The notes below the pieces were generated by a model, which was not told the origin of the DNA, searched no databases, and worked only from the letters and a program-made list of their open reading frames with translations. From Pseudomonas sp. (GTDB taxonomy: Bacteria > Pseudomonadota > Gammaproteobacteria > Pseudomonadales > Pseudomonadaceae), in NCBI RefSeq assembly GCF_030150285.1, contig NZ_JASLGE010000091.1:1-31300 (forward strand): a stretch of 31,300 nt of DNA. The letters run 5' to 3'. Each line of letters starts with the position of its first letter. The stretch's first letter is position 1. Shown here piece by piece: positions 1 to 7,384 of the stretch. A program made the translations under genes and the position numbers.

Positions 1-37
1 GAGCGGTTGGTTAAGCTTTCGCTCAACCGAGGCGCGC

Positions 38-65
38 ATTCTACAGCAGCCTCTGTTGCTGTCAA
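38..65 (-). promoter_or_regulatory. rRNA operon promoter, proximal (sigma70)
   Basis: On the minus strand -35 TTGACA (60-65) and -10 TAGAAT (38-43) are separated by 16 bp, with a GCGCGCC discriminator. Transcription would start near position 31 and leave the window within 30 bases. The minus-strand sequence at the very edge ends in CGCTC, which would fit the beginning of a NusB/boxA antitermination leader, but the rest is not in the window. Confidence 0.82.
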
Positions 66-146
66 GCGGTTATTTTAAGATGTTTTCAAAGTTTCCTCTG
101 CAACATCAACCACTTGCGCTTTCGATCTCTCGTTAGCGGGAGGCGA

Positions 147-174
147 ATTCTACAGCGTTACACGCTGCTGTCAA
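147..174 (-). promoter_or_regulatory. rRNA operon promoter, middle (sigma70)
   Basis: On the minus strand a consensus -35 TTGACA (169-174) and -10 TAGAAT (147-152) have a 16-bp spacer, with discriminator TCGCCTCC. The spacer and core resemble the proximal promoter at 38-65, as if duplicated. It lies between the distal and proximal copies in the same orientation. Confidence 0.82.
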
Positions 175-281
175 CACCTCATTTCCTGCTTCGATGACTT
201 GAAGCTGGCACCGCCGAAAACCAATCCAACTCGTTGATAATCAAGGAGTTTTCCGTTTCGACTGCGCCGGAAGTGGGGCGA

Positions 282-309
282 ATTATAGGCCGCTTATTTT
301 TTGAGTCAA
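282..309 (-). promoter_or_regulatory. rRNA operon promoter, distal (sigma70)
   Basis: On the minus strand a -35 TTGACT (304-309) and a perfect -10 TATAAT (282-287) are separated by 16 bp, followed by a GC-rich discriminator (TCGCCCC). It is the first of three near-consensus promoters in series, all reading left out of the window. Tandem strong promoters with GC-rich discriminators are typical of ribosomal RNA operons and of stringent control. The 16S gene itself is outside the window, so the assignment is an inference. Confidence 0.8.
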
Positions 310-358
310 GCGCTAATTGAGCGAGCCTATCAATTAGTTAGCACCCCAGCAAAACCCA

Positions 359-402
359 CCTATATAGAGAGAGGGGGCTAACGCCCCCTCTCTCTATATA
401 GG
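359..402 (-). terminator. Perfect 20-bp hairpin after gcdG
   Basis: Arms 359-378 and 383-402 are perfectly complementary over 20 bp around a TAAC loop. The structure begins five bases beyond the gcdG stop codon. The minus-strand tail has only a short T run (351-354 read as TTTT), so it is not a classical intrinsic terminator, but the stem is very strong. It sits between the catabolic operon and the downstream rRNA promoters on the same strand and probably insulates them. Confidence 0.65.
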
Positions 403-407
403 CATGG

Positions 408-1628
408 CTACACCACACCTGATTGACGTAACGACTCGACTGCACCGGAACTCAAGCCAAGCACTCGCTCCAGTACCTGTGCCGTATGCTCACCCAAGAG
501 CGGTGGCGCATTCCGATACTCCACCGGCGTCTCAGACAGCCGGATAGGGCTCGCAACCTGGGGCACCCGCCCCGCCAGCGCATGTGGCAACTCCACGGCC
601 AAACCGCGCGCCTGCACCTGGGGATCGGCAAATGTTTGCGCCAAGTCATTAATAGGGCCGCACGGTACGCCGACCGCTTCCAACTGAGACACCCACTCGG
701 CAGTCGTCTTGAAGACGGTTGCCTGGCGAATCAGCGGGACCAGTACCGACCGATTGGCTACGCGCAGTGTATTGGTCGCAAAGCGTGAATCCTCCGCCCA
801 CTCAGGACGACCCGCCACCTCAGCAAACTTTCTGAACTGGCTATCATTGCCCACGGTAAGAATGAAATCGCCATCCGCTGTCGGAAAGTCCTGATACGGG
901 ACAATATTCGGATGTGCATTACCCAAGCGCTGTGGAGAAACACCCGTCGTCAGGTAGTTCATGGCCTGATTCGCCAAGCAAGCGACCTGCACATCCAGTA
1001 ACGCCATATCGATATGCTGCCCGCCACCACGATGCTGGCGATGAGCAAGCGCCGCGAGAATAGCGACGGTCGAGTACAAGCCGGTCAGAATATCCGTTAA
1101 CGCCACACCAACCTTGACTGGCCCCGCCCCCTCCTCACCTGCCGGCCGCCCTGTCAGACTCATCAGGCCGCCCAAGCCCTGAATCATAAAGTCATAACCC
1201 GCGCGCTTGGCGTAAGGCCCCGTCTGGCCAAAACCCGTAATGGAGCAGTAGATCAGGTCAGGATTAAGCTGCTTGAGCGATGCGTAGTCCAGCCCGTATG
1301 CCTCAAGCCCACCCACCTTGAAGTTCTCGATGAGGATGTCGGATTTTGCCGCCAACTCCCGCACCAACTGCTGCCCTTCAGGCCTGGTGAAATCAATGGT
1401 CACCGACTGTTTGTTACGGTTGGCCGACAAGTAGTAAGCGGCCTCACCCGTGCTCTCTCCGTCGGCGTCCTTCAAGAACGGCGGCCCCCAGGCTCGCGTG
1501 TCATCACCGTTCCCTGGGCGCTCTACCTTAATCACCTCGGCGCCCAAGTCCGCCAGTATCTGGCCAGACCATGGCCCGGCCAGTACCCGCGACAGGTCCA
1601 ACACCCGCAAATGCGATAAAGCGCCCAT
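408..1628 (-). CDS. gcdG: CaiB/BaiF-family CoA-transferase, probable succinyl-CoA:glutarate CoA-transferase
   Basis: This 406-residue protein is a class III (formyl-CoA transferase type) CoA-transferase that probably activates glutarate to glutaryl-CoA using succinyl-CoA, the step before GcdH in lysine/5-aminovalerate breakdown. The N-terminal Rossmann region (VLDLSRVLAGPWSG, residues 8-22) and the LGAEVIKVERPG segment are family hallmarks. Asp179, in VALTDILTG, aligns with the catalytic aspartate that forms the acyl-enzyme. Length is normal for the family. It follows gcdH by 14 bp on the same strand, so the two form an operon. The substrate is inferred from the gcdH and gcdR neighbours; sequence alone would only give the family. 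Confidence 0.9.
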   Translation of the reverse strand: MGALSHLRVLDLSRVLAGPWSGQILADLGAEVIKVERPGNGDDTRAWGPPFLKDADGESTGEAAYYLSANRNKQSVTIDFTRPEGQQLVRELAAKSDILIENFKVGGLEAYGLDYASLKQLNPDLIYCSITGFGQTGPYAKRAGYDFMIQGLGGLMSLTGRPAGEEGAGPVKVGVALTDILTGLYSTVAILAALAHRQHRGGGQHIDMALLDVQVACLANQAMNYLTTGVSPQRLGNAHPNIVPYQDFPTADGDFILTVGNDSQFRKFAEVAGRPEWAEDSRFATNTLRVANRSVLVPLIRQATVFKTTAEWVSQLEAVGVPCGPINDLAQTFADPQVQARGLAVELPHALAGRVPQVASPIRLSETPVEYRNAPPLLGEHTAQVLERVLGLSSGAVESLRQSGVV

Positions 1629-1642
1629 ATCAGAAGCTCCTA

Positions 1643-2824
1643 TTAATAGAACGCCTGAAGACCCGTCTGCGCACGCCCCAGAATCAAGGCATGTACGTCA
1701 TGCGTACCTTCATAGGTATTAACCACTTCCAGGTTGACCATGTGGCGAGCCACACCGAACTCATCCGAAATGCCATTACCGCCCAACATGTCTCGCGCCA
1801 GACGCGCAATATCCAGCGACTTGCCGCACGAGTTGCGCTTCATGATCGAGGTGATTTCAACTGCCGCCGTTCCCTCATCCTTCATCCGCCCAAGGCGCAG
1901 GCAACCCTGCAGGGCCAATGTGATCTCGGTCTGCATATCCGCCAGCTTCTTCTGAACCAACTGTGTAGCCGCCAAAGGCCGGCCAAATTGCTGGCGGTCC
2001 AAGGTGTACTGGCGAGCGGTATGCCAGCAGAATTCCGCCGCACCCAATGCGCCCCACGCAATGCCATAGCGGGCAGAGTTGAGGCACGTAAACGGCCCTT
2101 TAAGCCCGCGCACATCCGGGAAGATATTCTCTTCAGGCACGAACACGTTATCCATCACGATCTCACCCGTGATCGAAGCGCGCAGACCCACCTTGCCGTG
2201 AATCGCAGGTGTAGTCAGACCCTTCCAGCCTTTTTCCAGAACAAAACCACGAATATCACCCGCATCGTCCTTGGCCCACACGACAAACACATCCGCGATC
2301 GGGCTATTGGTGATCCACATTTTTGCGCCCGTCAGGCTGTAGCCGCCGTCGACTTTGCGCGCACGAGTAATCATCGCGCCCGGATCAGAACCGTGGTTAG
2401 GCTCAGTCAGACCAAAGCAGCCAATCCACTCGCCCGACGCCAACTTAGGCAAGTATTTCTGCTTTTGAGCTTCAGTCCCAAACTCATTGATCGGCACCAT
2501 CACCAGTGACGACTGAACACTCATCATCGAGCGATAGCCCGAGTCGACGCGCTCAACTTCACGGGCAATCAAGCCGTAACAGACGTAGTTGAGGCCGCTG
2601 CCACCGTACTGCTCTGGAATCATCGCCCCCAGCAAACCCGTTTCACCCATTTCACGAAAGATCGCCGGGTCTGTTTTTTCATGACGGAAAGCCTCAAGCA
2701 CCCGCGGAGCCAGTTTGTCCTGAGCAAACTGCTCAGCACTGTCACGCACCATGCGCTCCTCTTCAGTGAGCTGCTGATCCAGCAACAGTGGATCAATCCA
2801 GTTGAAGCTTGCTTTACCCGCCAT
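1643..2824 (-). CDS. gcdH: Glutaryl-CoA dehydrogenase
   Basis: This FAD enzyme of 393 residues oxidises and decarboxylates glutaryl-CoA to crotonyl-CoA and passes electrons to ETF. It has the acyl-CoA dehydrogenase fold: helical N-terminus (1-130), beta domain with CFGLTEPNHGSDPGAM (136-151) and KMWITNSPIADVFVVWA (168-184), and a C-terminal helical domain. Glu372 in NTYEGTHDVHALILGRA is the catalytic base position, and this motif separates the glutaryl-CoA subfamily from other dehydrogenases. The ATG at 2824 is preferred over an in-frame TTG 18 bases upstream because GAGGG sits just ahead of it. It is the first gene of the gcdHG operon, divergent from its likely regulator. Confidence 0.96.
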   Translation of the reverse strand: MAGKASFNWIDPLLLDQQLTEEERMVRDSAEQFAQDKLAPRVLEAFRHEKTDPAIFREMGETGLLGAMIPEQYGGSGLNYVCYGLIAREVERVDSGYRSMMSVQSSLVMVPINEFGTEAQKQKYLPKLASGEWIGCFGLTEPNHGSDPGAMITRARKVDGGYSLTGAKMWITNSPIADVFVVWAKDDAGDIRGFVLEKGWKGLTTPAIHGKVGLRASITGEIVMDNVFVPEENIFPDVRGLKGPFTCLNSARYGIAWGALGAAEFCWHTARQYTLDRQQFGRPLAATQLVQKKLADMQTEITLALQGCLRLGRMKDEGTAAVEITSIMKRNSCGKSLDIARLARDMLGGNGISDEFGVARHMVNLEVVNTYEGTHDVHALILGRAQTGLQAFY

Positions 2825-2873
2825 GAGAGAACCCTCGCGCAATTGACCAAATAGTGTGAACCGATCCTAGGCC

Positions 2874-2891
2874 GCCCTTTCTATAAAGGGC
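2874..2891. repeat. Dyad in the gcdH upstream region
   Basis: GCCCTTT (2874-2880) and AAAGGGC (2885-2891) form a perfect 7-bp inverted repeat with a CTAT centre. On the minus strand it lies between a possible -35 (TTGCCC) and -10 (TAGGAT) for gcdH, so it could be an operator or a hairpin in the transcript start region. Confidence 0.4.
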
Positions 2892-2914
2892 AAACGAGGA
2901 TTCAGCACCCTCTT

Positions 2915-2929
2915 GTGATAATTTCTCAC
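2915..2929. promoter_or_regulatory. Putative LysR-type (GcdR) binding site
   Basis: The sequence GTGATAATTTCTCAC is a dyad with GTGA/TCAC arms and contains the T-N11-A core typical of LysR-family recognition sites. It lies in the 157-bp divergent region between gcdR (start 2982) and gcdH (start 2824), where an autoregulating LysR activator would bind. The site is predicted from pattern only. Confidence 0.5.
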
Positions 2930-2981
2930 TTCATGACGATAAATACGCCACATCTGACGCTATTTAGTGAGGAAGCCGTAC

Positions 2982-3878
2982 ATGCGCCGCAAAATCCCCA
3001 GCACGACAGCCCTCATCAGTTTTGAGGCTGCCGCCCGCCACGAAAGCTTTACCAAGGCTGCCCATGAACTCTCCCTCACGCAAGGCGCTATTTGCCGACA
3101 GATCGCCAGCCTGGAAGAGTTCTTAAGCGTAGAACTTTTCAGACGCTCCAAGCGCGGCGTAAAGCTGACTGAGGCTGGGCTTTCCTATAGCCGCCGCATC
3201 GCTACCCAACTCGACGCCGTGGAGCGCGACACCCTGTCCGTGATGGGCCAGCAAGGCTCCAATACAATAGAGCTGGCCGTGGTCCCCACCTTCGGCACGC
3301 AATGGTTGCTACCTCGCCTTAAGGACTTCCAACAACAACACCCGGACGTAACCGTTAACCTGACAAACCGCACTCGGCCTTTTCTCTTTACCGACACGGA
3401 CTTTGACGCCGCGATCTACTTTGGCGACGCCGATTGGTCGGGCACTTCGTCTTACCGTCTGATGGGAGAGAATCCTGTCCCCGTTTGCAGCCCATCATTC
3501 CTGGGGGCAGATGCAAGCCTTAGCCCCCAAACCATCGCCGAACTGCCACTGCTGCAGCAAACCACCCGACCTTACGCATGGCGCCAATGGTTTAACGCCC
3601 TGGAAATAAATGTGCCCCGCGACATGACCGGGTCGCGCTATGAGCTTTTTTCCATGCTAGCCCAAGCCGCCATGCATGAAATGGGGGTAGCGCTTATCCC
3701 TCCATTTCTCATTCAGCGCGAACTCGCCGAAAAACGCTTGGTAATAGCCAACACGTCCTCCCTGTCTAGCACCAAAGCCTATTACCTGATGATTCCAGAG
3801 CGGAAAATTGAATCCGCTTCACTGCATGCTTTCCGGGACTGGCTCATCCATCAAGCTCAGCGCTATAGCCTGAACTAG
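2982..3878 (+). CDS. gcdR: LysR-family transcriptional regulator of glutarate catabolism
   Basis: This 298-residue LysR protein has an N-terminal winged helix-turn-helix (about residues 8-65, including ESFTKAAHELSLTQGAICRQ and FRRSKRGVKLTEAG) and a C-terminal periplasmic-binding-like effector domain of the GcvA type. It is divergent from gcdHG, the usual arrangement for a LysR activator and its target, and glutarate or a CoA ester is the likely inducer. The ATG at 2982 is chosen because GAGGAAG lies a few bases upstream; a GTG at 2967 is in frame but has no ribosome site. Role is inferred from position; family assignment is secure. Confidence 0.9.
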   Translation: MRRKIPSTTALISFEAAARHESFTKAAHELSLTQGAICRQIASLEEFLSVELFRRSKRGVKLTEAGLSYSRRIATQLDAVERDTLSVMGQQGSNTIELAVVPTFGTQWLLPRLKDFQQQHPDVTVNLTNRTRPFLFTDTDFDAAIYFGDADWSGTSSYRLMGENPVPVCSPSFLGADASLSPQTIAELPLLQQTTRPYAWRQWFNALEINVPRDMTGSRYELFSMLAQAAMHEMGVALIPPFLIQRELAEKRLVIANTSSLSSTKAYYLMIPERKIESASLHAFRDWLIHQAQRYSLN

Positions 3879-4314
3879 ACACCTTAAGCCCACATAAAAA
3901 TAATGTAGCGCACTATAAAAACACACTACATATATAAGAAAATGTCGCTTTAAAGTACCTAGTACTTTTGTCTAGCTGGACAATCCTGCAAGCCAGTAAC
4001 CACGCGGCCTGCAGGGTATTTCTGAAAGTTATGCACCGATAACCAAAAGAAATGTGAAAAAATATTTAAAAACTCACTAAAACTCTACAGGCCACGTTAT
4101 ATAAGGCTTAAAGCCTTGTCATGCGACATTCGGTCACCGCATGACTTGTAGTTAATAATACGTCACCCTCCATAAGTTCTTGAAGGGTCAAAAAATCGCC
4201 TGCAAAATGCCCCGCCCCACCTGCATTCAGGTGGGATCGTGCTGATCGGCCGCCCCAGTCGCACCACCCGTAGTGCGCTGGCTTTCTTATAAAAGATCAC
4301 GCAGGAGATATGAC
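3879..4314. other. Intergenic region upstream of pntAA
   Basis: This 436-bp region has no supportable gene. Its first half is clearly AT-rich compared with the flanking genes. It holds an inverted repeat, AAAGTAC-CTA-GTACTTT (3952-3968). Closer to pntAA is a perfect hairpin, CCCACCTG-CATT-CAGGTGGG (4216-4235), about 80 bp before the start and without a T run. The pntAA promoter must lie here but no convincing -35/-10 pair was identified. Confidence 0.5.
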
Positions 4315-5436
4315 GTGCACATTGGTGTTCCTCTCGAAACCCATCAGGGTGAAACGCGGGTTGCTGCAACCCCGGAAACCATCAAGAAGCTGATCGGCCA
4401 AGGCCATACGGTGACTGTTCAACGCGGCGCAGGTATCAATGCCAGCGTTACTGACAGCGCTTATGAAGCCGCCGGCGCAACGATTGGCAGCGCTGCCCAA
4501 GCATTCGGCGCTGAGCTGATTTTGAAGGTCGTCGCGCCCAGCGGCAGTGAATTGGCCCAGATCAACAGAGGTGCCGTGCTGATTGGCATGCTCAACCCGT
4601 TCAGCAATGAAACCATTGCTGCCCTGGCTGAGCAGGGTATTACCGCCTTCTCCCTGGAAGCCGCACCCCGCACATCCCGTGCGCAAAGTCTTGATGTGCT
4701 GTCATCCCAAGCCAACATTGCTGGCTATAAAGCCGTGCTGCTGGCCGCTCACCACTACCCGCGCTTTATGCCGATGCTGATGACCGCCGCTGGTACGGTG
4801 AAAGCCGCCCGTGTGCTGATCCTCGGCGCAGGCGTCGCAGGCTTGCAGGCCATTGCCACGGCCAAGCGACTGGGAGCCGTGATCGAAGCATCTGATGTGC
4901 GCCCTGCCGTTAAAGAGCAGATCGAGTCTCTGGGGGCCAAGTTTGTAGACGTGCCTTACGAGACCGACGAAGAACGCGAATGCGCCGTCGGTGTGGGCGG
5001 TTATGCCCGCCCCATGCCAGCCAGCTGGATGCAGCGCCAGGCCCTGGCCGTTCACGAGCGCGCCAAGCAAGCCGATATCGTCATCACCACCGCTCTTATC
5101 CCGGGCCGCAAGGCACCTGTACTGCTGAGCGCAGAGACCGTGGCACAGATGAAGCCCGGCTCTGTCGTGATCGACCTGGCCGCGGCTCAAGGCGGTAACT
5201 GCCCGCTGACGGTGGCTGATGACGTCGTGGTCGAACACGGCGTGACCATCGTGGGCCACACCAACCTGGCCGCCATGGTTGCCGCCGACGCCTCGGCGCT
5301 CTACGCCCGCAACCTGCTGGACTTCCTCAAACTGGTCTTCACCCCTGAAGGCCAGTTCCAGATCAACCTTGAAGACGACATCGTCGCCGCGTGCCTGATG
5401 TGCCGCGACGGTCAAGTCCTGCGCAAAAACGGCTGA
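4315..5436 (+). CDS. pntAA: NAD(P) transhydrogenase subunit alpha, part 1 (NAD-binding domain I)
   Basis: This 373-residue cytoplasmic subunit binds NAD(H) and transfers hydride to NADP bound by PntB, driven by the proton gradient. The start is a GTG at 4315, seven bases after AGGAG; an upstream in-frame start would add 14 unrelated residues. The AlaDH/PNT N-terminal domain (GVPLETHQGETRVAATP, residues 4-20) is followed by the nucleotide loop RAQSLDVLSSQANIAG (122-137) and a Rossmann motif, VLILGAGVAGLQA (167-179). It lacks the membrane segments of E. coli PntA, which here form a separate protein, PntAB, 11 bases downstream. This three-gene split is normal in Pseudomonas. Confidence 0.95.
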   Translation: MHIGVPLETHQGETRVAATPETIKKLIGQGHTVTVQRGAGINASVTDSAYEAAGATIGSAAQAFGAELILKVVAPSGSELAQINRGAVLIGMLNPFSNETIAALAEQGITAFSLEAAPRTSRAQSLDVLSSQANIAGYKAVLLAAHHYPRFMPMLMTAAGTVKAARVLILGAGVAGLQAIATAKRLGAVIEASDVRPAVKEQIESLGAKFVDVPYETDEERECAVGVGGYARPMPASWMQRQALAVHERAKQADIVITTALIPGRKAPVLLSAETVAQMKPGSVVIDLAAAQGGNCPLTVADDVVVEHGVTIVGHTNLAAMVAADASALYARNLLDFLKLVFTPEGQFQINLEDDIVAACLMCRDGQVLRKNG

Positions 5437-5447
5437 GGATAAAAACA

Positions 5448-5771
5448 ATGGAAGAGCTGATCTCCCCCGGCATCTACAACCTGATCATTTTTGTGCTGGC
5501 CATCTATGTGGGCTATCACGTGGTCTGGAACGTAACGCCTGCGCTGCACACCCCGTTGATGGCCGTTACCAACGCCATTTCGGCCATCGTGATTGTGGGT
5601 GCCATGCTCGCAGCCGCATTGACCGTCACCCCACTGGGTAAAACCATGGGCACTCTGGCCGTCGCACTGGCGGCCGTAAACGTATTCGGTGGATTTTTGG
5701 TCACCCGGCGCATGCTGGAAATGTTCAAGAAGAAAGCACCTAAAGCTAAAGAAGAGGTGCGCAAGCCATGA
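5448..5771 (+). CDS. pntAB: NAD(P) transhydrogenase subunit alpha, part 2 (membrane domain)
   Basis: This 107-residue membrane protein supplies the part of the proton channel that is fused to the C-terminus of PntA in E. coli. Three hydrophobic segments are visible: about residues 9-26 (YNLIIFVLAIYVGYHVVW), 35-60 and 68-87, followed by a basic tail rich in lysine. It starts 11 bases after pntAA and its stop overlaps the pntB start by 4 bp (ATGA), indicating translational coupling and a strict stoichiometry. Confidence 0.94.
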   Translation: MEELISPGIYNLIIFVLAIYVGYHVVWNVTPALHTPLMAVTNAISAIVIVGAMLAAALTVTPLGKTMGTLAVALAAVNVFGGFLVTRRMLEMFKKKAPKAKEEVRKP

Positions 5772-7204
5772 GCATGAACCTGGTCACTGTTCTCTACCTG
5801 GTGGCATCCATCTGCTTTATTCAGGCCCTGAAAGGCTTGTCGCACCCGACCACCTCCCGGCGCGGAAATTTTTTCGGCATGCTGGGGATGGGCTTGGCGG
5901 TGATTACCACCGTAGGGCTGGTCTATAAACTGGGCGCGGAAATCGCAACGGCCGGTATCGGTTATGTGATCGTTGGCCTGCTGGTCGGTGGCACCGCTGG
6001 CTCGGTCATGGCCAAACGCGTCGAAATGACCAAAATGCCTGAGCTCGTCGCCTTCATGCACAGCATGATCGGCCTGGCTGCGGTGTTTATTGCAATCGCT
6101 GCGGTGGTTGAGCCCCAATCGCTGGGCATCGTCAAACACTTGGGCGACGCCATCCCGGCCGGTAACCGTCTGGAGCTGTTCCTGGGCGCAGCCATTGGCG
6201 CAATCACCTTCTCGGGTTCGGTTATTGCATTCGGCAAGTTGTCGGGCAAATACAAGTTCCGCCTGTTCCAGGGTGCACCGGTACAATTCAGCGGCCAACA
6301 CAAGCTGAACCTGGTACTGGGCCTGGCCACACTGGCGCTTGGCATCACCTTTATGCTGACCGGTAATCTCAATGCCTTCGCATTGATGCTGGCTCTGGCA
6401 TTCGTGCTGGGTGTGCTGATCATCATCCCGATCGGCGGTGCCGACATGCCCGTGGTGGTGTCGATGCTTAACAGTTACTCGGGCTGGGCAGCGGCCGGTA
6501 TCGGTTTCTCGCTGAACAACTCGATGCTGATCATTGCCGGCTCGCTGGTGGGCTCATCGGGTGCGATTCTGTCGTACATCATGTGCAAAGCGATGAACCG
6601 CTCGTTCTTCAACGTGATCCTCGGCGGCTTTGGCGGCGCAACCGATACAGCCGGCCCGGCAGGCGCGCAAGAGGCCCGGCCGGTGAAATCCGGCTCGGCT
6701 GACGATGCGACCTTCTTGCTGACCAACGCTGACACTGTGATCATCGTGCCCGGCTACGGTCTGGCCGTGGCCCGTGCGCAACACGCCCTTAAAGAGCTGA
6801 CGGAAAAGCTGACCCACCGTGGTGTGACCGTGAAATATGCCATTCACCCGGTGGCAGGCCGCATGCCAGGCCATATGAACGTACTGCTGGCTGAAGCCGA
6901 AGTGCCGTATGACCAGGTGTTCGAGATGGAAGACATTAACTCCGAATTCGGCCAGGCCGATGTGGTGCTGGTGCTCGGTGCCAACGACGTGGTCAACCCG
7001 GCCGCCAAGAACGATCCCAAATCGCCAATCGCAGGCATGCCGATCCTCGAGGCTTATAAAGCTAAAACCGTCATCGTTAACAAGCGCTCCATGGCCAGCG
7101 GCTATGCAGGGCTGGATAACGAACTGTTTTACCTGGACAAAACCATGATGGTCTTCGGTGACGCCAAGAAAGTGATTGAAGATATGGTCAAAGCGGTCGA
7201 GTAA
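5768..7204 (+). CDS. pntB: NAD(P) transhydrogenase subunit beta
   Basis: The 478-residue beta subunit contains multiple transmembrane helices in roughly residues 1-270 and the NADP(H)-binding domain III in the C-terminal 180 residues. Visible motifs include GADMPVVVSMLNSYSGWAAA in the membrane part, and VIIVPGYGLAVARAQHAL and LGANDVVNPAAKNDP in the nucleotide domain. It completes a proton-translocating transhydrogenase that interconverts NADH and NADPH. The gene overlaps pntAB by 4 bp and is last in the operon, followed by a strong terminator. Confidence 0.96.
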   Translation: MSMNLVTVLYLVASICFIQALKGLSHPTTSRRGNFFGMLGMGLAVITTVGLVYKLGAEIATAGIGYVIVGLLVGGTAGSVMAKRVEMTKMPELVAFMHSMIGLAAVFIAIAAVVEPQSLGIVKHLGDAIPAGNRLELFLGAAIGAITFSGSVIAFGKLSGKYKFRLFQGAPVQFSGQHKLNLVLGLATLALGITFMLTGNLNAFALMLALAFVLGVLIIIPIGGADMPVVVSMLNSYSGWAAAGIGFSLNNSMLIIAGSLVGSSGAILSYIMCKAMNRSFFNVILGGFGGATDTAGPAGAQEARPVKSGSADDATFLLTNADTVIIVPGYGLAVARAQHALKELTEKLTHRGVTVKYAIHPVAGRMPGHMNVLLAEAEVPYDQVFEMEDINSEFGQADVVLVLGANDVVNPAAKNDPKSPIAGMPILEAYKAKTVIVNKRSMASGYAGLDNELFYLDKTMMVFGDAKKVIEDMVKAVE

Positions 7205-7228
7205 CAGACTGACCACTGCTTCACCCAG

Positions 7229-7259
7229 AACCCCGGCGCAGCATTGACCGGGGTTTTTT
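7229..7259 (+). terminator. Intrinsic terminator of the pnt operon
   Basis: AACCCCGG (7229-7236) pairs with CCGGGGTT (7248-7255) and a run of six T follows. It is 25 bases after the pntB stop and ends the pntAA-AB-B transcript. Confidence 0.88.
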
Positions 7260-7384
7260 ATTTCCGATAGATCCCGACCAAAGGCTCTAAATCGCCTGCG
7301 GGCATTAGACAATGGTAGCGGGACGAAACCGCATGAAAGTGAATAGACTGCGCTTCTTGCTTCCGTTGCCCGAGATAACAATCC

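Noticed and set aside
1571..2509. Open frame of 312 codons on the plus strand across gcdH
   Set aside because: It is antisense to a well-supported enzyme and has shadow-like composition.
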